Below are positions 1 through 8,597 of a DNA stretch of 64,000 nt, piece by piece (within the stretch, counting starts at the first letter, position 1; every line of letters begins with the position of its first letter). A model generated the notes under the pieces. It was not told where the DNA came from. It did no database searches and worked only from the letters and a program-made list of their open reading frames with translations. The position numbers were made by a program, and so were the translations under genes. Source of the DNA: Acholeplasmataceae bacterium (GTDB taxonomy: Bacteria > Bacillota_I > Bacilli_A > Acholeplasmatales > Acholeplasmataceae). Location of the stretch: assembly GCA_021108415.1 (NCBI GenBank), contig JAIOQX010000002.1:310001-374000 (forward strand), given 5' to 3'.

Positions 1-306
1 AAATTCAGGAAGTAAATAATGAAATTGAAAGATAAATCCAATCGATTCGTTTCTTAGTTGAGAAACTTCATTCTTTTTCATTTTTTGTGTATCTCTACCA
101 TTGATGAAAACATCTCCAGAAGTTGCTTTATCTAGTGTTCCCAAAATATTAAGTAGCGTTGATTTCCCACTTCCTGATTGACCAATGATTGAATTAAATG
201 TTCCACTTTCAAAATCAAGTGATAAATCAAATAAGACTTGTGTCGGATTAGGTGTATCAAGACCATATGTTTTATTTATATTTTTTAACTCTACGATTTT
301 AGGCAT
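1..306 (-). CDS. ABC transporter ATP-binding protein, LolD/MacB type (partial)
   Basis: This is the N-terminal 102 residues of an ABC ATPase; the rest lies beyond the left edge. Walker A reads GQSGSGKST and the Q-loop region reads FIFQFHYLLPEF, which is typical of the LolD/MacB/FtsE branch that pairs with FtsX-like permeases. The ATG at 304-306 overlaps the end of the upstream permease gene by 8 bases, so the two are translationally coupled and almost certainly form one complex. In the family, ATP hydrolysis drives mechanical movement of the permease to extrude lipoproteins, peptides or drugs. The substrate cannot be told. The Walker B and signature motifs are outside the window. Confidence 0.9.
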   Translation of the reverse strand, partial: MPKIVELKNINKTYGLDTPNPTQVLFDLSLDFESGTFNSIIGQSGSGKSTLLNILGTLDKATSGDVFINGRDTQKMKKNEVSQLRNESIGFIFQFHYLLPEF

Positions 307-1528
307 TTCTAATCACCTCGATAACTGTCATTTTAGAAGATCTTAATGCAGGGAATAATGCTGATAAAATTGACGCAAACAATGCGATACCAGCAGATAA
401 TGCAATGAATGCAGGATCAATAAATAGCGGTACAACTGGATCTCCCGTCGTTGAGTCAACTGCAAAGGTTACAAACAAGACTGACAATCCAACTCCTAAT
501 AAAACCCCTGCGATTGCACCAAAGACACCTAAAATTGTTCCTTCAAATAAGAAAACTAAAGATGCATCTTTATCTCTTAAACCCATAGCTTTTAAAATGC
601 CAATTTGTCTAGATTTTTGAATTACAGTAATTGCTAGTGTTGATGCAATCCCTAAGACAACTGCAATGATGACAAATATTTGAATCATTAATGATGATAT
701 AGATTGTCCTTGAAGTCCAGATAAAAGTGATGCTTGTTCAACCATCCAATTACTCGTTGTATACGTGTTATCTAATGTTCGATCTATATCAAGTGCTAAT
801 TCTTCTGCTAGAAATGGTTCATTTAATTGCATTTCAATAGACGAAATCACATAAGTACTAATCCCATAAATATTTCTTGCGCCATCAAGGGTACCTATAC
901 CCCAAGCGTTATTCAGTGCTTGAACCCCTAAATCAAAAAATCCTACAACCTTAAATACATCAACCTCAGTACTACCTTGTCTTCTAATATCAATTGTTAT
1001 TGGATTATTTTCATCAAATAATTCAATATTGTTTTCTTCATATTCACTTAAGAATCCTATACCAAGCATGATTTCATCATCAGCACTTGGTAATCTACCA
1101 TAAGTGATTTTTTCTTCTGACTCAAATTTATAAATGCCTTCTGCATTGTCTAGGTCAAGTCCTCTAAAGACAACTTGTTTTTCAATACCTTCTTTTTCAA
1201 CAAATCCAATGACGCTTAACGTTTCAGTCACTGAATTGAACTCAGGAGAAAATGCTCTAATATCATCAATTAATTGTTCATCTGTGATGACTGGTAAATC
1301 TAGGGATATCGTATCCGTGATTTCAACAGTCCGATCAATATCACTTGTAATGGTTAACTGTGAAGTTGATCCAATGGCTGTATCGACTAAATCTTTTTGA
1401 AGTCCTGTAATTAAAGATCCTATAAATACTTGAACAGAAACACCAACTGCAATCCCTAAGACAATAACGATTGTTTGTTTTTTTGCAGACATTAAAAATC
1501 TCCATGCAATGTTAAAAGCTAGTTTCAT
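299..1528 (-). CDS. ABC transporter permease, FtsX/LolC/MacB-like
   Basis: The 409-residue membrane protein has the classic MacB-type layout. One transmembrane helix lies near residues 17-39, a large extracellular region spans about 45-270, and three helices lie in the C-terminal third. The helices around residues 275-305 lead into an ILKAMGLRDKDA segment characteristic of FtsX domains. The start ATG follows GAGGTGAAAGC. The gene overlaps the preceding B12-binding gene (ATGA) and the following ATPase gene. Proteins of this type are mechanotransducing exporters or lipoprotein handlers. The specific cargo is unknown. Confidence 0.88.
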   Translation of the reverse strand: MKLAFNIAWRFLMSAKKQTIVIVLGIAVGVSVQVFIGSLITGLQKDLVDTAIGSTSQLTITSDIDRTVEITDTISLDLPVITDEQLIDDIRAFSPEFNSVTETLSVIGFVEKEGIEKQVVFRGLDLDNAEGIYKFESEEKITYGRLPSADDEIMLGIGFLSEYEENNIELFDENNPITIDIRRQGSTEVDVFKVVGFFDLGVQALNNAWGIGTLDGARNIYGISTYVISSIEMQLNEPFLAEELALDIDRTLDNTYTTSNWMVEQASLLSGLQGQSISSLMIQIFVIIAVVLGIASTLAITVIQKSRQIGILKAMGLRDKDASLVFLFEGTILGVFGAIAGVLLGVGLSVLFVTFAVDSTTGDPVVPLFIDPAFIALSAGIALFASILSALFPALRSSKMTVIEVIRNA

Positions 1529-2175
1529 GCTTTCACCTCATCTGCAAATTTTTTAATATCATCAAAATTATCTAATAAATAATCATATTTGATTTTAGGT
1601 AGTGCTGCTTGATTTTTAAATGCTTGTCCGCCTAAAATGATTTTCACTTCAGGGAAAAAACGTTTTATTTCAGCACAAACTTGTTCAGTGACTACAATAT
1701 TATAAGGATTAGTCACACTAAATGCGATATAATCTGGTTGATAACTACGCAAAGCAGATATGATATCAGCTTTAGGTACGTTTGCGCCAATATATGATGA
1801 ATCAAATCCTTGAAGCAACATAAAATGGCTAACCATGATAGCTGCAATCTCATGATACTCAAATGATGGTGTTAAAACAACAACTTTCTTATGAAGTGAT
1901 TGAATGCTTTCTTTTCTTTTAACGATATATGCATATGAAGATTCTAATATCGTTCTAATAATAGAAGTTCTATGATGTTCTTTCCATATGCAAATTTCTA
2001 CATCATCTACATCACATTCGAAATACATCAAAGATGGTGCTAAAAATATTTTATATAATTCTTCTATTTCAACCTTCTTTGATTCTAATAAAGAAAGTGC
2101 ATATAAAACACTTTGTTCTTTATCTTCTTTTTTTAACAAACTTAAAAATTGATTAAATTCTTTTTCGTATGTCAT
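1525..2175 (-). CDS. Cobalamin-binding domain protein without DNA-binding domain
   Basis: The 216-residue protein joins a helical B12-binding-2 cap (about residues 1-88) to a Rossmann-type B12-binding domain (about 95-216). The cap carries W64 followed by Glu66-His67, the conserved EH of CarH/LitR-type sensors. The Rossmann part has E106-x-His108, where the histidine is the expected cobalt ligand. The N-terminal MerR helix-turn-helix of CarH-like regulators is absent, so this looks like a free-standing sensor or corrinoid protein. I chose the ATG at 2175 because a GGGGAT ribosome site lies just upstream; a longer upstream extension has no such support. The stop overlaps the permease start as ATGA, so all three genes form one operon. 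Function is inferred from family only. Confidence 0.75.
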   Translation of the reverse strand: MTYEKEFNQFLSLLKKEDKEQSVLYALSLLESKKVEIEELYKIFLAPSLMYFECDVDDVEICIWKEHHRTSIIRTILESSYAYIVKRKESIQSLHKKVVVLTPSFEYHEIAAIMVSHFMLLQGFDSSYIGANVPKADIISALRSYQPDYIAFSVTNPYNIVVTEQVCAEIKRFFPEVKIILGGQAFKNQAALPKIKYDYLLDNFDDIKKFADEVKA

Positions 2176-2239
2176 AAAAATCCCCATTTCTATTATAATT
2201 TTTCTTTTTTTAATACTCATATTATATATTAAATTATTA

Positions 2240-2275
2240 AAAATATAAAGAAAAAGCACTTGTAAACAAGTGCTT
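2240..2275 (-). terminator. Rho-independent terminator of recA
   Basis: A perfect 9-bp stem (AAGCACTTG / CAAGTGCTT, loop TAAA, 2254-2275) lies directly after the recA stop. On the minus strand it is followed by TTTTTCTTTATATTTTT. It separates recA from the B12/ABC operon downstream. Confidence 0.85.
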
Positions 2276-2280
2276 AACCA

Positions 2281-3285
2281 TTATTTTTTATCGTATGATA
2301 TATGATAATGTTCTAAAACTTGTTTGTAGACTTTATCATAAACTTCTTTGTTATCTAGTAAAAATTGTTTTGCATTTTCTCTACCTTGTCCAATTTTAGT
2401 GCCTTCATAAGCATACCAAGCACCACTCTTGTTTAAAATATCAAGATCTGAAGCCAGATCAACTAATTCTCCTGCTTGTGAAATACCTTGTCCATAGATG
2501 ATATCTACAACAGCAGTTTTGAAAGGTGGGGCAACTTTGTTTTTAACAATTTTAATTTTTGCTTTATTCCCAACAAATTCAGTACCATCTTTAATAGTTT
2601 CACTTCTTCTAATTTCTAATCTAACTGATGCATAAAACTTTAATGCACGTCCACCTGGTGTTGTTTCTGGTGATCCAAACATCACTCCAACTTTTTCACG
2701 AATTTGATTAATGAAAATTGCAGTCGTATTTGTTTTAGAAATAGCACCTGATAGTTTTCTCATTGCTTGACTCATCAGTCTTGCTTGAAGACCAATATGA
2801 GAATCACCCATTTCGCCATTAATTTCAGCTTCTGGAACTAATGCAGCAACACTATCGATAACAATTGTATCAACTGAACCACTTCTAATTAATGCTTCAG
2901 CAATTTCTAAAGCTTGTTCTCCAGTATCTGGTTGAGATAAGATTAAATTATCTATGTCTACGCCAAGTGCTCTAGCATATTTTGGATCAAGTGCATGTTC
3001 TGCATCAATAAATGCAACATATCCACCAGCCTTTTGTACTTCTGCAATTGCATGAAGTGCTAAAGTGGTCTTCCCTGAACTTTCTGGTCCATAAATTTCT
3101 ATAATTCTTCCTTTTGGATATCCACCTATACCTAATGCGATATCTAATCCAAGTGATCCTGAAGGATTTGCGGCTAAGTTGTGATCTGCTTCATCACCTA
3201 AACGCATGATTGATCCTTTACCATATTGTTTCTCTATTTGTTTCATTGCAGCCTCTAAGGCTTGTGCTCTTTTATCTTTATCCAT
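2281..3285 (-). CDS. recA: Recombinase RecA
   Basis: The 334-residue protein is a complete RecA, the ATP-dependent strand-exchange filament of homologous recombination. Visible landmarks are Walker [10 protein letters not shown], the conserved IDAEHALDP segment, the [10 protein letters not shown] region and the [20 protein letters not shown] segment of the core. It is slightly shorter than the usual 345-355 residues because the acidic C-terminal tail is trimmed, ending in a short HYHISYDKK sequence. The ATG follows GGAGGTG. It lies 45 bases after pgsA, the order also seen in other low-GC genomes, and ends at a strong terminator. Confidence 0.98.
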   Translation of the reverse strand: MDKDKRAQALEAAMKQIEKQYGKGSIMRLGDEADHNLAANPSGSLGLDIALGIGGYPKGRIIEIYGPESSGKTTLALHAIAEVQKAGGYVAFIDAEHALDPKYARALGVDIDNLILSQPDTGEQALEIAEALIRSGSVDTIVIDSVAALVPEAEINGEMGDSHIGLQARLMSQAMRKLSGAISKTNTTAIFINQIREKVGVMFGSPETTPGGRALKFYASVRLEIRRSETIKDGTEFVGNKAKIKIVKNKVAPPFKTAVVDIIYGQGISQAGELVDLASDLDILNKSGAWYAYEGTKIGQGRENAKQFLLDNKEVYDKVYKQVLEHYHISYDKK

Positions 3286-3330
3286 ATCTGCACCTCCATG
3301 CTATTGTATATACGAATGTCTTATTTTACT

Positions 3331-3900
3331 TTAAATACTTTCAAAAACGACTTTTTTATTTTTAACTAAATAATCAATACCACTAATTAATGTAAATAAT
3401 ATTGCAATCCAGAAAATGATATCAGCTATCCAATGTGTAATTCCAAAATCATTAAACAACATTAAAACCAGTGCAATCATCGTTGTTGCTGTTTTAACTT
3501 TACCATATGGTGATGCAGCAATAACTTCACCTTTATCAACTGCAAGCAATCTAATTCCTGTAACTAAAAACTCTCTCATGATCACAATCATTACTGCCCA
3601 AATAGGTACTCTTGATGGATCAATAACCATTAAAAATAATAAGGCAACTAAGACTAAAACTTTATCTGCAATTGGATCTAAGAACTTTCCAAAAGTTGTT
3701 ATTTGATTATACTTTCTAGCGATATATCCATCTAATAAATCAGTTAATGATGCAATCACGAATAAAACCGCGAAAATGAACTGATTAATGGATAATCCAA
3801 GAAATCCAATCATCTCATCTAATGGTTTTATATAAAGAAAAACAATCATCAAGGGAATCATTATTACTCTTAATATCGTTAATTTATTTGCTGTTGTCAT
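3331..3900 (-). CDS. pgsA: CDP-diacylglycerol--glycerol-3-phosphate 3-phosphatidyltransferase
   Basis: This 189-residue integral membrane enzyme makes phosphatidylglycerophosphate, the committed step to phosphatidylglycerol. The CDP-alcohol phosphotransferase motif is intact: DLLDGYIARKYNQITTFGKF followed by LDPIADK supplies the DGxxAR...GxxxDxxxD aspartates. About five hydrophobic helices are visible and the length is standard. It is divergent from rpsT and followed closely by recA on the same strand. Confidence 0.95.
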   Translation of the reverse strand: MTTANKLTILRVIMIPLMIVFLYIKPLDEMIGFLGLSINQFIFAVLFVIASLTDLLDGYIARKYNQITTFGKFLDPIADKVLVLVALLFLMVIDPSRVPIWAVMIVIMREFLVTGIRLLAVDKGEVIAASPYGKVKTATTMIALVLMLFNDFGITHWIADIIFWIAILFTLISGIDYLVKNKKVVFESI

Positions 3901-3959
3901 ATTATGTGCTTCCTTTTCTTTAAATATACATCTATTTTAACATATTTATGCATTAACTG

Positions 3960-3988
3960 TTGTATTTTTAATTTGCTTTTGATATAAT
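3960..3988 (+). promoter_or_regulatory. Promoter of rpsT
   Basis: TTGTAT (3960-3965) and TATAAT (3983-3988) are separated by exactly 17 bases, a standard vegetative sigma-70/A promoter. It places the start site about 20 bases before the AGGAGGTG ribosome site of rpsT. Confidence 0.8.
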
Positions 3989-4016
3989 TAATTGTGCGTT
4001 ATTAGGAGGTGAAATT

Positions 4017-4277
4017 GTGGCAAATATCAAACAACAAATTAAAAGAAACAAAACAAACGAAAAACGTCGTTTACGCAATGCATCATTTAAATCTTCAGTA
4101 AAATCAGCAATTAAAGCTGTTGAAACTGCTGTAGCAGCAAATGATAAAGCAAAAGCAACTTTAGCATTATCTTTCGCTCATAAAAAATTAGACAAGGGTC
4201 AAGCTAAAGGTATCTTTCATAAGAACTTTGTAGGGAGACATAAATCTCAATTAACTAAATCGGTGAATAGCCTTTAA
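4017..4277 (+). CDS. rpsT: 30S ribosomal protein bS20
   Basis: The 86-residue, very basic helical protein matches bS20 along its full length. It starts MANIKQQIKRNKTNEKRRLR and has the alanine/lysine-rich middle (KAVETAVAANDKAKA) and the GIFHKNFVGRHKSQL end. bS20 binds 16S rRNA early in 30S assembly. The start codon is GTG, fixed by a strong AGGAGGTG site at 4004-4011. The gene is monocistronic, with its own promoter and terminator, and is a plus-strand island among minus-strand genes. Confidence 0.97.
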   Translation: MANIKQQIKRNKTNEKRRLRNASFKSSVKSAIKAVETAVAANDKAKATLALSFAHKKLDKGQAKGIFHKNFVGRHKSQLTKSVNSL

Positions 4278-4310
4278 AAAGAAGTCGCATCTAAGATGCT
4301 TCTTTTTTTT
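4278..4310 (+). terminator. Terminator of rpsT
   Basis: The hairpin GCATC-TAA-GATGC, extended by GAA/TTC with a small bulge, is followed by eight T residues (4303-4310). It reaches into the last codon of the convergent exonuclease gene. Confidence 0.85.
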
Positions 4311-4962
4311 ATCTATTTTCGATTTCTCTATATCCACCATATTGAGCAACATATGAAACATACGGCAATCTAATCCCGCTTACGCCATATTTTTTATTAT
4401 ATCCAATCACATTGACATATTTTTCAATATTTGGTAATTCTAAATTCATATTAACTAAAACATTAAAAGTGGCTCTAATATCATCTATTGCTCTATGAGT
4501 ATTTAATACATTTGCTTGATAGGTTGCAACCGCTTGATCTAGTCTATGTGGATATTTATGTCTATCTTTATAAATTGCCATGACATCTAGGATATCATTG
4601 CTAAATTCAAAGTTTGGATTTGCATATCTTCTAATAAAATAATATAAAAATGAAAGATCAAATTGTATGTTATAAGCAACAAGCAATGGATTACCTTCCA
4701 TTAGCTCTAAAAACTTATGACATGCAATTTCTTGTTCTATACCGTCTCTTAACAACATATCATCTGTGATATGCGTGATTTCAATAATTTTAGGTGATAA
4801 TGGTTTATCTGCAATCAATAGTTCATCAAAACTATCAATTTCAACATACTTTCCATTTTGCTTTTCTAATAGAATTGCACCTATTTCTATAATTTGTTCT
4901 CTATCCGGATATAATCCTGTTGTTTCAAAATCAAACAATAGTATTCTGTCATGTTTTACCAT
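4309..4962 (-). CDS. DnaQ-like 3'-5' exonuclease (PolC exonuclease-domain type)
   Basis: The 217-residue protein has the DEDD exonuclease motifs. Exo I is FDFETTGLYP (residues 10-19), Exo II lies in AYNIQFDLSFL, and Exo III is HRAIDDIRAT. It is therefore a metal-dependent 3'-5' nuclease, either a proofreading-like subunit or an RNA/DNA trimming enzyme. It lies directly downstream of holA, whose stop lies just before its own start, and shares the GGAGC ribosome site region. The link with holA suggests a replication or repair role, but the partner polymerase is not shown by the sequence. Confidence 0.85.
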   Translation of the reverse strand: MVKHDRILLFDFETTGLYPDREQIIEIGAILLEKQNGKYVEIDSFDELLIADKPLSPKIIEITHITDDMLLRDGIEQEIACHKFLELMEGNPLLVAYNIQFDLSFLYYFIRRYANPNFEFSNDILDVMAIYKDRHKYPHRLDQAVATYQANVLNTHRAIDDIRATFNVLVNMNLELPNIEKYVNVIGYNKKYGVSGIRLPYVSYVAQYGGYREIENR

Positions 4963-4965
4963 AGT

Positions 4966-5913
4966 TTAAGCTCCTAACAAATATAATTCTAATCCAAGTT
5001 TTTTATCGATCTTTCCACTTTTAATTTCAAAATCAAGTTTACTTAGTTTCTTTAGATGCGTCTCTAGGATATTAAAATCTGCATTTTTAGCATTTTTTAA
5101 TAAATAATAGGCACGTCCACTTCTGATATTAAAGTGTTCTGCGATCTCATCTTGTCTATATCCTTTATCAATAAGTAATTTCGTATGAATAAGTTCTCTT
5201 ATTTTACTTACAATGAAATTTAAGATACGTAGTGGATCTTCATTTCTTGCAACAAGATCATAAAATATTTCTATTGTCTTAGCTTGATCTTTTGCAAGTA
5301 ATGCATTGGTTAACTCAAAAATATTTTCTTCTAAGTTTCTACTTACTAATAAGATAACTTCTTTTTCATGAATCTCTTTACTGTCATAAGAAAACAACAT
5401 CAGTTTTTCAGCTTCTTGAGATAGAAGTAAAAAATCATAATTCGTTCGCTCTATCAAAGCACTAATAGCTTCATCAGTAATAGAGTAGTTAAATTTTTTA
5501 AACATATTTTTAACAAATTCAGGATATTCATCTTTTTTCATGTCACTGATCTTTTCAATCATTGCATATTTCATCAATAGATTTTGTGTCTTGCTTGTTT
5601 TAGGAAGCACATCAGTCATTTCTATCATAACAAATACATCTGGATTTGGTTTTTCAAAGTATGTTGTCCATCTGTTAAAGATATGATCTTCTTCTTTATC
5701 AAGTATATGGATATTTTTGATCACAATTACCTTTTGTTCAGAAAAAAATGAAATGGTTTGCATATCTTCTAATATATCTTCACTCTTATTTTCTAATAAG
5801 TCATATCTCATGATGTTAAATGGGTCAACACTCAATGATTTAATTTTTGCTTCGACTTGATGATGGAGTAAATATTCATTTGGACATTGAAATACATGGA
5901 TTGCTTCAGCCAT
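4966..5913 (-). CDS. holA: DNA polymerase III delta subunit
   Basis: The 315-residue HolA protein is the clamp-loader delta subunit, which opens the sliding clamp. It has the degenerate AAA+ N-terminal half without Walker A and the typical LVARNEDPLRILNFIVSKIR segment of the C-terminal helical domain. I place the start at the ATG at 5911-5913 (MAEAIHVF) because GGAGG sits 7 bases upstream. An earlier in-frame GTG at 5919 is only one base from that site. The gene lies between comEC and a DnaQ-like gene, matching the comEC-holA order of Bacillus. Confidence 0.92.
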   Translation of the reverse strand: MAEAIHVFQCPNEYLLHHQVEAKIKSLSVDPFNIMRYDLLENKSEDILEDMQTISFFSEQKVIVIKNIHILDKEEDHIFNRWTTYFEKPNPDVFVMIEMTDVLPKTSKTQNLLMKYAMIEKISDMKKDEYPEFVKNMFKKFNYSITDEAISALIERTNYDFLLLSQEAEKLMLFSYDSKEIHEKEVILLVSRNLEENIFELTNALLAKDQAKTIEIFYDLVARNEDPLRILNFIVSKIRELIHTKLLIDKGYRQDEIAEHFNIRSGRAYYLLKNAKNADFNILETHLKKLSKLDFEIKSGKIDKKLGLELYLLGA

Positions 5914-5964
5914 AATCACGCCTCCTTATTCATTAATACTATTATACTAAAAATCACTTAAAAT

Positions 5965-8043
5965 TCATAGGAAAGTTGACCATTTTTCTTTCTGATTTTT
6001 CCGTTGATATGATATCGTTCCATTAAGATCAGTTCGATATATAATACAACTTATATTTTGATACCTATTGATTACATTTTCATCAGGAAATCCAAAAGAA
6101 TTTCTAGACGCCAATGAAATGATTGCATAACTAGGGTTAACATAAGATAAAAATTGATCGCTTGATGAAGTATATGAGCCATGATGAGGTACTTTTATAA
6201 CATCACTTTTTAATTGATGATGATATGTATCTACCAAATCGTTTTCTGAAGCTTCTTCTATATCACCGGTAAATAAGAACGATTTATGATTATAAATCAT
6301 TTGGAATACAAGGGATTTATTGTTTTCATTCTCATAATCTTTTAGAGGTCCTAAAAAATTAAATTTAATTGTTCCACACATAACTTGATCGTTTGCTTTT
6401 AATCTTAGAACATTTTGTTCATAAGAGGGATATGTGTAATCATATGCACTTATAATGACTTGTTTTACATAAATTGATTGCATCACTTCTTTTGCTTCTT
6501 TAATATGATCTTGATGCCCATGTGTAAGAATCAAATAATCAAGTTCATAGATCGCTTGGTTTTTTAAGTATGTTGTGATGCCATCAAATGTGTCAACAAC
6601 TGCTTTACAGTCATTGGTTGCTATGATTGTTGTATCTCCTTGACCTACGTCAAGAAAAGTAATGTGTTCTTGTTGTTGTAGTTTTATTACATAAAAGCTT
6701 AAAGACATGAGTAAGATAAGAATTGCAATTCTTTTTGTTACTTGTAAAAAGTTATTTGCATAACAAATAAATATTAATGATGCATAATATAAGACCACTT
6801 GATAGATATCAAACTTTGGTATAAAAAAATCTGTTTGATAAGTAGATAAAAACAAAATAAGTTTTTCAAATGTATTTAGAATTATTGAATAGACATCATC
6901 AACAACTGGAAAAACAAAGGTAAGAATTGCAAAAGGATATAATATGGTTGTAATGATGATAATTATCAAAGGCAACATCAAGATCTGAAAGATATGTATA
7001 TCTTGAAAAAAAGGAAGAATAATGATTGAGATTGCAATAGACATCAAAAACTTCTTTATTATATTTGGAAAACTTTTTAATAATGGATGAATGAGTTCTA
7101 AAAAAACTATAATTAAAAATGTAATTAAAAATCCTTGATGATAAATAAGACCAATATTAATAAGTATTAATAAATAAAACGTTAAGAAAATCATATCTAG
7201 ATTTTGCATATTCATATCAAATCTTTTATTGATCAACTTGATCAGATAAATTACAAACAATCTTAAAACTACAAATGAAAAAAGATTTAAATAGCTGATC
7301 AAGCTATACACTGTAATCGTTATAATGATTTGATATGAAGATTTAATATTAAACATAAACATAAACTTTTTTAAACCAATCATTAACACATAAATATGAA
7401 GCCCAGATATCGTAAATAAATATAGAATATCGAAATTAGCATAAGTTAGTATGGTTTGTTCATCTTTAATTTTTTCACCAAAGATAAATGCTGTTATATA
7501 ATCTGATGCATTTAAGTTTGAGATTTGTTGTTTGAGTTGATCTCTAAATTGAAACATTTGGAATTGATGGTCAATGATATTAACTTCATTAACATCAATT
7601 TTCCCATAAACATGAAAAGACATATAATATTTTTTTAAATCAAATCCAAACTCAACAGTTTGTTCTCTGTAAGCAATGATATCTCCTTTAATATATAAAA
7701 TATCACCTAATTGAAATCTGTTTATGTCATCATAAAAATGGAATTTATAAATACCACATCTTACAGTATATCTTGCATAATGATCATATGTATCCATAGC
7801 AACCACTTTAACATCTTGTTGAATAATATCTTCATTATAACTAATGAATAAGGCATAACTAAGATAAATAACAATCATCATGATAACTAAAAATAAGATA
7901 TGGATTTGTTTTCTAATCCATATCATGTAGATAAAGCATATCAAAAATGACCATATATAAAAAAAGCCTAATATAAAAATAAATAATGCAATCCCATACT
8001 TAAAAAACTCATCCAAGTGTAATATATGGTCTAATCTTTTCAA
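5965..8043 (-). CDS. comEC: DNA internalization channel ComEC/Rec2
   Basis: The 692-residue protein has the ComEC layout. Two N-terminal helices precede an OB-like extracytoplasmic region (about 75-155), and a multi-helix Competence domain spans about 175-455. The C-terminal metallo-beta-lactamase-like domain is marked by FLDVGQGDTTII and THGHQDH, with further histidines in VPHHGSYTSS. ComEC carries single-stranded DNA across the membrane during transformation. The probable start is TTG at 8043, inside the 3' end of comEA, so the genes overlap by 35 bases. The exact start is not certain. Confidence 0.92.
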   Translation of the reverse strand: MKRLDHILHLDEFFKYGIALFIFILGFFYIWSFLICFIYMIWIRKQIHILFLVIMMIVIYLSYALFISYNEDIIQQDVKVVAMDTYDHYARYTVRCGIYKFHFYDDINRFQLGDILYIKGDIIAYREQTVEFGFDLKKYYMSFHVYGKIDVNEVNIIDHQFQMFQFRDQLKQQISNLNASDYITAFIFGEKIKDEQTILTYANFDILYLFTISGLHIYVLMIGLKKFMFMFNIKSSYQIIITITVYSLISYLNLFSFVVLRLFVIYLIKLINKRFDMNMQNLDMIFLTFYLLILINIGLIYHQGFLITFLIIVFLELIHPLLKSFPNIIKKFLMSIAISIIILPFFQDIHIFQILMLPLIIIIITTILYPFAILTFVFPVVDDVYSIILNTFEKLILFLSTYQTDFFIPKFDIYQVVLYYASLIFICYANNFLQVTKRIAILILLMSLSFYVIKLQQQEHITFLDVGQGDTTIIATNDCKAVVDTFDGITTYLKNQAIYELDYLILTHGHQDHIKEAKEVMQSIYVKQVIISAYDYTYPSYEQNVLRLKANDQVMCGTIKFNFLGPLKDYENENNKSLVFQMIYNHKSFLFTGDIEEASENDLVDTYHHQLKSDVIKVPHHGSYTSSSDQFLSYVNPSYAIISLASRNSFGFPDENVINRYQNISCIIYRTDLNGTISYQRKNQKEKWSTFL

Positions 8044-8518
8044 GTGTAGCTGGTCCTATGTTTTTTACATTAATTAATTCATCAATACTACTAAACAATC
8101 CATTGGCTTGTCTATAGACAATCAATGATGCTGCTCTATCTTCTGTCATGCCTGGAATTTCAAGTAAGGTTTGGAAATTTGCACTATTTACATTTATTTT
8201 TTCTGTAATAACAATTTCATCATCAATTAATGATGGAATAAAAATATAGGTATCCTCATCATAAATTTTTGATAATTCTATATCTTGCATATCGACATGT
8301 TCAGTAAACCCATAGGTAAACTTTATAATCTCATCTAAGCGCATCGGCTCATAAAATGTATAGATACCTGGAAAAATAACTTCTCCTCTAATTTCAATTT
8401 CATATCCATCAATATCAATAGCTTCATGAGAAACATAAGTATATACTTCTTTTCTTGGAAATAGAACTAAACATAAAATAAGCGTTGCGATTACAACTAA
8501 AATCATCCATTCTCTCAT
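8009..8518 (-). CDS. comEA: DNA-binding competence protein ComEA
   Basis: The 169-residue protein has an N-terminal membrane anchor (about residues 5-20). A beta-rich SLBB-like region follows (about 40-100: RGEVIFPGIYTFYEP). The C-terminal helix-hairpin-helix pair reads INVNSANFQTLLEIPGMTED and NVKNIGPATLEKIRP. ComEA binds incoming double-stranded DNA at the cell surface and delivers it to ComEC. It overlaps comEC and follows a terminator that closes the yqe operon. No comEB lies between them. Confidence 0.93.
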   Translation of the reverse strand: MREWMILVVIATLILCLVLFPRKEVYTYVSHEAIDIDGYEIEIRGEVIFPGIYTFYEPMRLDEIIKFTYGFTEHVDMQDIELSKIYDEDTYIFIPSLIDDEIVITEKINVNSANFQTLLEIPGMTEDRAASLIVYRQANGLFSSIDELINVKNIGPATLEKIRPYITLG

Positions 8519-8561
8519 TTATATCCCTCCATTATATGATATGGATGATTGATCTATTTTA

Positions 8562-8597
8562 CTTTAAAAAAAATCATCGCTATAAACTAGCGATGAT
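8562..8597 (-). terminator. Terminator of the yqe operon, inside the end of yqeM
   Basis: A perfect 10-bp stem (ATCATCGCTA / TAGCGATGAT, loop of 5, 8573-8597) is followed on the minus strand by eight T residues. The upstream arm encodes the last codons of yqeM, so the terminator is part of the reading frame. Confidence 0.85.

Noticed and set aside
405-620. Plus-strand open frame opposite the ABC permease gene
   Set aside because: It is low-complexity in composition, lacks a ribosome site, and lies wholly antisense to a well-supported FtsX-like gene.
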